From the IMG/VR virus record IMGVR_UViG_3300000235_000006, positions 9,424 to 39,722 of that record: a stretch of DNA of 30,299 bases; one strand, given 5' to 3'. Source of the DNA: a virus. Each line of letters opens with the position of its first letter. Position 1 is the stretch's first letter. The translations under genes and the position numbers were made by a program. Below the pieces are notes generated by a model. The model was given only the letters and a program-made list of their open reading frames with translations. It made no database searches and had not been told where the DNA came from. Of this stretch, positions 16,183-22,916 are shown in pieces.

Positions 16183-18641
16183 TGATTCATTTAATTACAA
16201 AAAAATTAATCCCTAATTTAGATAGTAATATAAGACAATGGCTTATTAAAGAAGATAAGCCATTATATGTAATACAGAAATATCTAAATACAATCCTTGA
16301 TGGCGATATTATATTATTTTCCAATGGATTACATACTAATAAAGACATAGAGAAAATAATTCAAGTATTTTCTGATGACATGGACGTTTTGTCTTTATCT
16401 ACTAAAGACTTATCTGAATACTCTTCTATAATGAAATTCGATGGTGATGCATATAAAGAAGGTGATTTAGTTGCCATTATAAAAAAATCAATAAGAAGAA
16501 GTTTACGTGATATATCGATAACATCTGATTTCCAAAAAATAGTTGGTAGAATTATACGGATATCTGGTGGCGGTACTCTTTATAGTGCATCAAATAGATA
16601 TATTGAACCCGTTATAACGCCATCGAAGGTAATAGAATATAACCGAAGGTCGTCCACACTTATTGAAAAAGTCCTTAAAATAAAGACCAATGTCGGCATT
16701 GGTGATTTTATATATCTTAAATCATTATTAGACAATGTTAAATATAATTACAGTAATATATACATATCACTAAACGATAAACTCATAGAGGTCATCAGGG
16801 ATGATGAGTATAGAAAATTTTCTAAATCTTTCTTAAAATTATTGTTTAATGAACCGCCTTATATTATAACTGATGATCAGACATATAGGTCTTATAATGT
16901 AACAACTTTATCAAATGAAATGGGTTTGCAACCAATGAAACCGTTTCTTAAACAATACTTATGTGATAACAGAAAGATATCTTTGCCGGAGTACTTTGTT
17001 GTGGTTACAACAAAGGTTCGTGGCGTACATAAGAGATTATATGATAAGATTAGAGTTGATTTTATAAATGAAATAAAGAGAATTTCTGAATTATATCCTA
17101 TAGTTGTCATGGGTGAAAGGGAAATAGGGAGAAATCTTGAATATACTGCAATCAAGGATTCAGTTTTTTCAATATATAACGACATTATTACTAACATTGA
17201 CAGTAGTAAGATAATTGATTTATCCGTGCCTGAATTGGGTAAAACATCTCCTAATATAGACAATATAATTAAGGATTGTACTATAATGAGTAGGGGTATT
17301 GCCACCATTTGTGTAGGTATTGGTGGTAATTTTGGTTTATCAACATCAGTATCAAACAAGACTATATGTTTCAAAGACCCTTCGGATGGTGAAAAAATAT
17401 CTTCTTTGTTATATACAAGACCCAATGCATACGTCAGTTTAGCAACGAACATTCATTCTTTTTCTAATTATGTTACTAAAGATATAATAAAACATGATGT
17501 AAAAACACTTCATTTTAACATAAATCTCGGTGTTGGTTCCCTTATTTACATGAAACTGGCGTTGGATAGTAAGAAAGACAAGTATAATGCTATTTATATT
17601 TCACCAAGAAAGGAAATAATAGATGTCTATCATGGCGGTGATAAACACTGGTTACAATTTACCGATAGTTTAATAAAACTTTTGTTTTCAACGCCACCAT
17701 ATATCATCACAAATGACCAAACCTATGAATCAGTAGATGTACCGGATTTATTCAATAAAGGCTTTGAATTTAAGTTAAAAAAGTTGCCACAACTATCAAA
17801 TAAATTAACACCTGACAATTTAAGGAATACTGAATATGTGGTGATTTCAACCAAAGTTAGATGGTTTTATAAGGATTTTTATAAAGAGCTTATGAATAAA
17901 GGTTTTTATAAAATCTTAAATGAATTATCTAAAAAATACAAACTCGTTATCCTCGGTGAAAGAGAGGTGGAGTATAATAAGGAATATGAGAATTTTAAGG
18001 ATCATGTTTACTCTATTTATCCAGATATTATAAATAATGTAGATAAAAGTAATATAATAGATATGTCAATGAAAGGATATGGTATATCCAAACCTTCTTT
18101 GATCAGATTTAAGAGTGATTGTTCTGTATTGTTAAATGCAAGATATTCCATAACATTAGGAATAGGCGGTAATTTTTGTATGTCAACAGTACTAACAAAT
18201 ACAATAAGTTTATTAGACCCACAAGACCCGGATAAAACATCTCAATTTCTTTTTGATGGTAAGAAACAATATGATAATCTGTACGCAACGAGGAACATAA
18301 GTAATTTTTTAAATAAAATTAAAGGAATCTACAATATGTCAGAAAGCTTTGGTAGTTTAATAGATAGACTAACAACAGTAAATTTAAAAATGTGGAATAA
18401 TCAAGAACTATTATATAAGATAAGAAAAATGACATTTGATGAGTACAAGAATGAATATTTTGAGACCGAAGATGGTGCAGAAGTCCTCTGGAATCAATTA
18501 AAAAAATCTTGTGATTTGAATGTACAAAGGAATGCCCTCATTGATGATATAGATAGGAAACTTGTTGAAGTTGTTGATTTTGTTGCTTCTGGAAAAGAAC
18601 CAGAAGGTTTATTAATCCAGAACAAACATAAAACATACTAA
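16182..18641 (+). CDS. large protein with duplicated glycosyltransferase-like domains
   Basis: An 819-residue protein from ATG 16182, which overlaps the acetyltransferase stop by one base. Residues 1-155 are an unrecognised domain. Two copies of a ~280-residue unit follow (about 160-435 and 440-715). Matching landmarks are NVGIGDFIYLKS/NLGVGSLIYMKL, PPYIITDDQTY/PPYIITNDQTY, TTKVRGVHKRLY/STKVRWFYKDFY, MGEREIGRNLEY/LGEREVEYNKEY and GIGGNFGLST/GIGGNFCMST. The last resembles the C-terminal donor-binding loop of GT9-like enzymes. A helical tail from 720 (TTVNLKMWNNQELL to LNVQRNALIDDID) resembles helical domains found beside phage and bacterial glycosyltransferases (DUF4254-like). Function is inferred from cassette context and weak motifs. 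Confidence 0.55.
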   Translation: MIHLITKKLIPNLDSNIRQWLIKEDKPLYVIQKYLNTILDGDIILFSNGLHTNKDIEKIIQVFSDDMDVLSLSTKDLSEYSSIMKFDGDAYKEGDLVAIIKKSIRRSLRDISITSDFQKIVGRIIRISGGGTLYSASNRYIEPVITPSKVIEYNRRSSTLIEKVLKIKTNVGIGDFIYLKSLLDNVKYNYSNIYISLNDKLIEVIRDDEYRKFSKSFLKLLFNEPPYIITDDQTYRSYNVTTLSNEMGLQPMKPFLKQYLCDNRKISLPEYFVVVTTKVRGVHKRLYDKIRVDFINEIKRISELYPIVVMGEREIGRNLEYTAIKDSVFSIYNDIITNIDSSKIIDLSVPELGKTSPNIDNIIKDCTIMSRGIATICVGIGGNFGLSTSVSNKTICFKDPSDGEKISSLLYTRPNAYVSLATNIHSFSNYVTKDIIKHDVKTLHFNINLGVGSLIYMKLALDSKKDKYNAIYISPRKEIIDVYHGGDKHWLQFTDSLIKLLFSTPPYIITNDQTYESVDVPDLFNKGFEFKLKKLPQLSNKLTPDNLRNTEYVVISTKVRWFYKDFYKELMNKGFYKILNELSKKYKLVILGEREVEYNKEYENFKDHVYSIYPDIINNVDKSNIIDMSMKGYGISKPSLIRFKSDCSVLLNARYSITLGIGGNFCMSTVLTNTISLLDPQDPDKTSQFLFDGKKQYDNLYATRNISNFLNKIKGIYNMSESFGSLIDRLTTVNLKMWNNQELLYKIRKMTFDEYKNEYFETEDGAEVLWNQLKKSCDLNVQRNALIDDIDRKLVEVVDFVASGKEPEGLLIQNKHKTY

Positions 18642-18651
18642 AGGATTGACT

Positions 18652-19731
18652 ATGACTCCTATATATAAACCATATATAAACCCTAGAGTGACAAAGTATG
18701 CATTTGATGCAATATCTACGGGATGGATAGCAAATGGTGACTATAAAAACATTGCCGAAAACAAATTAAAAGAATATCTCGGTGTAAATTATGTAATTTT
18801 ATTAAATTCAGGCACTGCAGCTCTTCATCTAATGGCAAGAGCTTTATACAAATTCAAACCTGAAATAACTAAAATAATAGTGCCGAATAATGTATATGTG
18901 GCTGCGTGGAATGGGTTCATATATGACAATAAATACACTCTTATACCAGTAGAACCAGATGTTAATACATGGTGTATGGATACTAATAAAATTGGCTCAA
19001 TAGATATAAACAACACGGCAATTCTTGCAGTACATAATGTAAGTAGTGTAATTAATGTATCTAAATTAAAAAGAGATTATCCAGGTATTACCATACTTGA
19101 GGATGCTTGCGAAGGGTTTAGTGGTAAATATGAGGGGCATCTTGCAGGCACAGAAGGATTAATGTCTGCTTTTTCATTTTTCTCAAATAAAACAATAACT
19201 TCCGGTGAGGGTGGGGCATTTGTTACAAATGATAAAGATATATATGATTATTGTTATAAACTGCACGGGCAAGGACAATCTGATGTAAGATATGTACATG
19301 ATGAGATTGGGTATAATTACAGGATGACAAACGTGCAAGCAGCACTATTATACGGACAATTATTGGAATTAGACATAATATTAAATACAAAGAGAAATAT
19401 ATTTAATAGATATAGGGAGAAGTTTGAATTATATGGTATAAATTATCAAAAATATGACTATGATACAGAACCATCTAACTGGATAATGGGGATAAGGTTA
19501 AATGGTCGTAAGTACATTGATATAAAAGAACATTTTGATCTGAATTATATGGAGACACGTCCAATGTTTTATCCGATGTCTGTACATACACCAGAGATAT
19601 CTGTATATAGTAATAGTGATGACGAGATAATTGCAAAATTACTATCTGATGAATGTTTTATGATACCCAGTTATGTTGAGCTGACGGAAGGTGAACATAA
19701 TAGAATTATTGAAGTAATAAGGAGGGCATGA
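18652..19731 (+). CDS. DegT/DnrJ/EryC1 aminotransferase, perosamine-synthase-like
   Basis: A 359-residue PLP enzyme from ATG 18652; AAAGGA lies upstream, and an in-frame TTG at 18646 falls inside the spacer. Diagnostic elements are NSGTAALHL (52-60, phosphate binding), Asp151 in LEDACE contacting the PLP ring nitrogen, and Lys180 in FFSNKTITSGEGG as the Schiff-base lysine. Next come LHGQGQSDVRY and IGYNYRMTNVQAALLYGQL, very like GDP-perosamine synthase, which aminates GDP-4-keto-6-deoxymannose with glutamate. Other 4-aminotransferases remain possible. No 4,6-dehydratase is present in the window, so the keto sugar must come from the host or another locus. It ends in a four-base overlap with a minigene. 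Confidence 0.85.
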   Translation: MTPIYKPYINPRVTKYAFDAISTGWIANGDYKNIAENKLKEYLGVNYVILLNSGTAALHLMARALYKFKPEITKIIVPNNVYVAAWNGFIYDNKYTLIPVEPDVNTWCMDTNKIGSIDINNTAILAVHNVSSVINVSKLKRDYPGITILEDACEGFSGKYEGHLAGTEGLMSAFSFFSNKTITSGEGGAFVTNDKDIYDYCYKLHGQGQSDVRYVHDEIGYNYRMTNVQAALLYGQLLELDIILNTKRNIFNRYREKFELYGINYQKYDYDTEPSNWIMGIRLNGRKYIDIKEHFDLNYMETRPMFYPMSVHTPEISVYSNSDDEIIAKLLSDECFMIPSYVELTEGEHNRIIEVIRRA

Positions 19732-19733
19732 TT

Positions 19734-19829
19734 ATGTTTTGGTTAAATATGGATGTTTTGGATGAAATCTGGAGTACGGGGGAAGAAAGTTCCATTTGGA
19801 TAAATGAAGAATATTACTGGTGGTTTTAA
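19734..19829 (+). CDS. 31-residue Trp-rich minigene at the end of the sugar cassette
   Basis: A tiny frame from ATG 19734 with a near-ideal GGAGG (19721-19725) eight bases upstream; an ATG at 19728 overlaps the aminotransferase stop. The peptide has five Trp, ends YYWWF and is acidic. It closes the operon directly before the terminator stem, whose left arm overlaps its stop. I do not recognise it. The strong ribosome site argues for translation; a small membrane-associated or partner peptide is possible but speculative. Confidence 0.5.
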   Translation: MFWLNMDVLDEIWSTGEESSIWINEEYYWWF

Positions 19830-19888
19830 CAAGTTAGAGACCTAATCACAATTACCGACGATTAAGTCTCTAACTTGTTAGATTTTTT
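19828..19888 (+). terminator. terminator with perfect 14-bp stem between convergent operons
   Basis: AACAAGTTAGAGAC (19828-19841) pairs exactly with GTCTCTAACTTGTT (19866-19879), extendable by one pair. An inner TAATC/GATTA pairing narrows the loop to 12 bases. A T run lies at 19883-19888 for rightward transcripts. On the opposite strand no T tract follows the stem, so for leftward transcripts it may act only as a 3' end-protecting hairpin. It marks the junction of the two convergent halves. Confidence 0.85.
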
Positions 19889-20159
19889 AAATTACCTTTA
19901 CGACATCTGATTCTACAGGATTTTGTTCAACAAAATCCGTAAACACAACATTGAATTGATTTTTTTCCTTTGTTACATTTACAACGGTAAAGATTCTTGT
20001 GCCGTCTATGATGACAGTATTTAATTTAGGCAAACCATTCCCTGCATCAAGTGTCAACATCAACTTGCCCTCATTGATATATACAACTTTGTATTTATTG
20101 TTCAGAAAACTGCCCACAGTAGGAAGAAACATTAGTTTTACTTTCTTCGGTATGTTCAT
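19887..20159 (-). CDS. small unknown beta-rich protein, last in minus operon
   Basis: A 90-residue protein starting MNIPKKVKLMF, with alternating hydrophobic and polar residues suggesting a small beta barrel (YKVVYINEGKLMLTL, then VIIDGTRIFTVVNV). No family is recognised. Its ATG overlaps the stop of the upstream gene by four bases, so it is co-translated with it. Its stop lies in the T run of the rightward terminator. It is the last gene of the leftward block. Confidence 0.55.
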   Translation of the reverse strand: MNIPKKVKLMFLPTVGSFLNNKYKVVYINEGKLMLTLDAGNGLPKLNTVIIDGTRIFTVVNVTKEKNQFNVVFTDFVEQNPVESDVVKVI

Positions 20160-20446
20160 ACGGAACGCACCACAGCCCTTAACTCATTAAATATGTTATC
20201 CTTGTTTTTACTCATTTCGGAGATATACTTCTTTAAACCTATTGTATTTGCTGTGTTACTTTCCTCACCTAATTGGATGGCTTCGAGATAAAGCATATTC
20301 TCAACAATTACTGATGTCTTTGCATAAACATCAGCAATATTATTTACCTCAACATCCTTTATAGTAAGGGATACAGTTGGCTTTATAGAACCGAAATTAC
20401 CGTTTGATATCGTAAGTGATTTTTCTATCTTTAAGTCTGCCTGCAT
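20156..20446 (-). CDS. small unknown phage protein
   Basis: A 96-residue protein with an N-terminal half of beta character (DLKIEKSLTISNGNFGSIKPTVSLTI) and a helical C-terminal half. The phrase 'ekslTisNGnfgsIkPtvsltI' recalls small conserved phage proteins that I cannot name with confidence. It is coupled to its neighbours: two bases from the upstream stop and four bases overlapping the downstream start. Its role is likely linked to recombination or replication only through gene position. Confidence 0.5.
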   Translation of the reverse strand: MQADLKIEKSLTISNGNFGSIKPTVSLTIKDVEVNNIADVYAKTSVIVENMLYLEAIQLGEESNTANTIGLKKYISEMSKNKDNIFNELRAVVRSV

Positions 20447-20448
20447 TT

Positions 20449-21273
20449 TTAAATTCCTTTCAACAAAGTTTTTATTGTTTCGGCACAGTTTTCTATTCTC
20501 ATTTCTGGATAATACTTGTCTATTTTCTCATACGTATCTAATAACAAGCCAACATGAACAAAATGGTAATTCTTTTTCAAAATGTATTGCCAGTCATTGG
20601 ATGATATCCATCTTAAACCCTGATAAAATCTATGTTCTTCAGGTATGATAGGAATACAGTTGTTTTCTAATGCCTGTATGATTTTTTTATCCAAAACACC
20701 CCTTTTATATTCCTCATCACTTCCAATGAGTATTGTATACTCAACATCAGCAAATGTAAACTTACTTTTTTCTACTCCGGTTCCACTAAAATTTGCTTTT
20801 TCATACAAGGCATCATCTATGGTCATACAATGAACATTTAAATCGATATTTGTATAATATTTTTCAAATGTTTTTGTTCTGTTCTTTAATCTGCCTATAT
20901 ATCCGAGATTTATGTTTCTTTCACCATAAGTAATACCAATATCCTTAATGGTTTTTATCTTTATCCAATTAGGTAAATATGATATATTGTTCCTATGCAA
21001 TAAAGACGGTTCACATAATTTTATGTTTTTTTGTTTTATAAGCCATTCATACTCAACATTGGATATCGACATAGTTCCGTCAAATATTACCGTAGGTGTG
21101 TTCTTTTTGATACTATTTTCGATAATGTTAGTCTGGATAAGCAAGTCAGCAGTCCTTGATTTATCTGACGTGCTTATCCAGTCTATAAAGAAAGACTTGT
21201 AATTCTTACCATCGGTATATGGTATTCCTAAAATCTTAACAAGTTTATTATCAGTATTGAAACAGCTTATCAT
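20449..21273 (-). CDS. GT-B-type glycosyltransferase-like protein among recombination genes
   Basis: A 274-residue protein that looks like a GT-B glycosyltransferase. NLGYIGRLKNRTKTFEKYY (122-140) resembles the start of the donor-binding domain, and DKKIIQALENNCIPIIPEEHRFY (195-217) resembles the 'EALA.GciPI' donor loop of GT4- and exostosin-like enzymes. No membrane segment or signal is seen. It is not similar at a glance to the plus-strand GT9-like genes. Location three genes from uvsX suggests either DNA base glycosylation, as for T4 glucosyltransferases, or an outlier of the sugar cassette on the other strand. No nucleotide hydroxymethylase is visible in the window, so the DNA hypothesis is open. 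Confidence 0.6.
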   Translation of the reverse strand: MISCFNTDNKLVKILGIPYTDGKNYKSFFIDWISTSDKSRTADLLIQTNIIENSIKKNTPTVIFDGTMSISNVEYEWLIKQKNIKLCEPSLLHRNNISYLPNWIKIKTIKDIGITYGERNINLGYIGRLKNRTKTFEKYYTNIDLNVHCMTIDDALYEKANFSGTGVEKSKFTFADVEYTILIGSDEEYKRGVLDKKIIQALENNCIPIIPEEHRFYQGLRWISSNDWQYILKKNYHFVHVGLLLDTYEKIDKYYPEMRIENCAETIKTLLKGI

Positions 21274-21283
21274 CTTTAAGCAC

Positions 21284-21598
21284 CTATTTTTTGGTTGTTT
21301 TCCTCGTTGCCTTCGGTGGCTTTACGCCCTTCGTGATATCTTCACTTGTGCCAATATCCTGCTGTTGTACATTAGATTTGTTTTGTGACATAAAACTTTC
21401 AATGATATTCATTCTTACCTGTGTGGACACATCATCAAGTCTACAAACAACCCCATTTGATAAAACACGGTACTGTTTATTAAGAACCTTTGTTAAATGA
21501 TTGAGGGCCTCATCTGCTGTTGAGGCAGCAATGAAGGCCGTCCAAGAATTCATGCTTGGAATAAGCTCATACTCAAATTTATATACATTTACTTCCAT
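21284..21598 (-). CDS. small unknown protein with Lys-rich tail
   Basis: A 104-residue protein. The first ~75 residues form an alpha/beta domain (VNVYKFEYELIPSMNSWTAF, then TADEALNHLTKVLNKQY). The polar tail ends in KPPKATRKTTKK. AAAGGA precedes ATG at 21598. I cannot name it. The basic tail resembles those of the small ORF and of UvsX just upstream, which hints at a shared nucleic-acid-binding setting. Confidence 0.55.
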   Translation of the reverse strand: MEVNVYKFEYELIPSMNSWTAFIAASTADEALNHLTKVLNKQYRVLSNGVVCRLDDVSTQVRMNIIESFMSQNKSNVQQQDIGTSEDITKGVKPPKATRKTTKK

Positions 21599-21601
21599 GT
21601 A

Positions 21602-21700
21602 TCACCGTCCTTTCTTTTTAGATGTTTTAGGTGTTTTAGGTGTTTGTTTCTTCTCGTCCTTTGCAGGTTCCTGTTTAACTGGCTTCTTCTTACTTGTCAT
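21602..21700 (-). CDS. 32-residue Lys/Pro-rich mini-protein
   Basis: A short frame between uvsX and the 104-residue gene. It encodes a peptide of which more than a third is Lys, with a repeated PKT motif (TPKTPKTSKKKGR at the end), and it resembles histone-like tails. A run AAGGGGGA, located in the last codons of uvsX, can act as the ribosome site for the ATG at 21700. Only one base lies between the uvsX stop and this start, typical of real overlapping phage genes. Low complexity leaves room for doubt. Confidence 0.5.
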   Translation of the reverse strand: MTSKKKPVKQEPAKDEKKQTPKTPKTSKKKGR

Positions 21701-21701
21701 T

Positions 21702-22835
21702 TTACTTTTTCCCCCTTTTAGGTGTTTTTGTTTTTTCTTCTTCTTCAAATACAACATCTTTATCTAACTTATATGTTACCTGATTCTCATCAGAAATAAC
21801 ATCTGTATTGATGTTTTCCTCTATACGTTTTATCTCCTCATTAACATTAGAATACCTTGTCTTACCAAGCCATTCATTTAATTCTTCGAGTAAAGAGGGA
21901 AATTTACCAATAGCTTTTGTTGCATTTATTTCGCCTTGACCTAATTTTTCACCCTTATACGAATACCAAGAACCTGATTTCTCAACAAGGCCGGCAGTAA
22001 TACCAAGATTAAGGATGCCGGAATATGGATTAATACCATTAATATAATCAATACTTATGGTTGCTGTCTGGAATGGCGGATACATACGATTTTTTATCGT
22101 AGTGGCAGAAATTTCATTGCCAATGATGTTTTTATTTGCATCCTTAATATAACTCTTTTTCAATTGAATCAATATTGAGGGAAATAGTCTCATTGCTTTT
22201 CCACCAGATATTTCATCAGGCATAGGAACCGGGCCTGGCCTACTATATAAATGTGATGTAACAATACCAATACTGTCCTGCTCAATACAAATGTTCAAAA
22301 ATAGTTTTAACATAGACCGTATCTGACGTTGTAATTGGCCTTGATCTGCTTTTGGATCATCACCGAGGGCAGACTCATAGGCACCATATTTATCTATACC
22401 ACCCACACTATCAAGACCAATAATAAATTTCTTGTCACCACTGTTTTTTAAAGAAGCAAGTACTGACTGAATCTTACTAATCCACGGTGTATAAATATAC
22501 AGAACTTTTGACAAATCAAGGCCCCATCTCGAAGCAAATTCATTTTTTACACCACCTTCTGTGTCAATTATAACGGGTGTGTATCCATGATTTATTGCCT
22601 CTACCATACAGAGAACCATGTATGAACTTTTCATACTGTGTTCTGGGCCTGTTATGCCAACAAGGTTTCTATTTTGTATTCCACCGAACAAATTTCCACT
22701 CAAAATTCTGTTCAAATCAAGGTTCGGCGTCTTAATGAAATCAGTACTTGTGGTAAGTTCGGATTCTGTCATTGTAGATACATGAACACCCTCAACATTC
22801 TTTTGAATTAATTTTTTAAGGTCTGCAAGATTCAT
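21702..22835 (-). CDS. uvsX: UvsX-like RecA-family recombinase
   Basis: A 377-residue strand-exchange protein that would coat ssDNA and drive homologous pairing. The P-loop is GPEHSMKSS (63-71), with Met where RecA has Gly. T4 UvsX likewise lacks that Gly, so this points to the phage branch of the family. The Walker B strand is KFIIGLDSVGG (near 132-142), followed by ADQGQLQRQIRSML and IVTSHLY. The length is near T4 UvsX (391). The C-terminus has an acidic helical part, then KTKTPKRGKK. AGGAG lies seven bases before the ATG. A GTTTAC-type promoter is seen upstream, and gp46-like is the preceding gene. Confidence 0.9.
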   Translation of the reverse strand: MNLADLKKLIQKNVEGVHVSTMTESELTTSTDFIKTPNLDLNRILSGNLFGGIQNRNLVGITGPEHSMKSSYMVLCMVEAINHGYTPVIIDTEGGVKNEFASRWGLDLSKVLYIYTPWISKIQSVLASLKNSGDKKFIIGLDSVGGIDKYGAYESALGDDPKADQGQLQRQIRSMLKLFLNICIEQDSIGIVTSHLYSRPGPVPMPDEISGGKAMRLFPSILIQLKKSYIKDANKNIIGNEISATTIKNRMYPPFQTATISIDYINGINPYSGILNLGITAGLVEKSGSWYSYKGEKLGQGEINATKAIGKFPSLLEELNEWLGKTRYSNVNEEIKRIEENINTDVISDENQVTYKLDKDVVFEEEEKTKTPKRGKK

Positions 22836-22886
22836 TTATCTCTCCTATATGTTTATTTTAATGACCAGAACAATTCTTTATAATTC

Positions 22887-22916
22887 TTTTTATCCTATTT
22901 TAATCAAAATGTAAAC
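22887..22916 (-). promoter_or_regulatory. candidate early-type promoter for uvsX (GTTTAC / TAAAAA)
   Basis: In the gap before uvsX, TTTACA (22910-22915, within GTTTAC) lies 17 bases from TAAAAA (22887-22892) on the minus strand. GTTTAC is the usual -35 character of T4 early promoters. The -10 is weak (4 of 6 against TATAAT). The gap 22836-22915 otherwise holds the uvsX ribosome site and no clear terminator. Confidence 0.5.

Noticed and set aside
22490-22497. TATAAATA, a perfect T4 late-promoter box, on the plus strand.
   Set aside because: It lies inside uvsX, antisense to it, with no plus-strand gene downstream. A second copy at 30233-30240 has the same problem.
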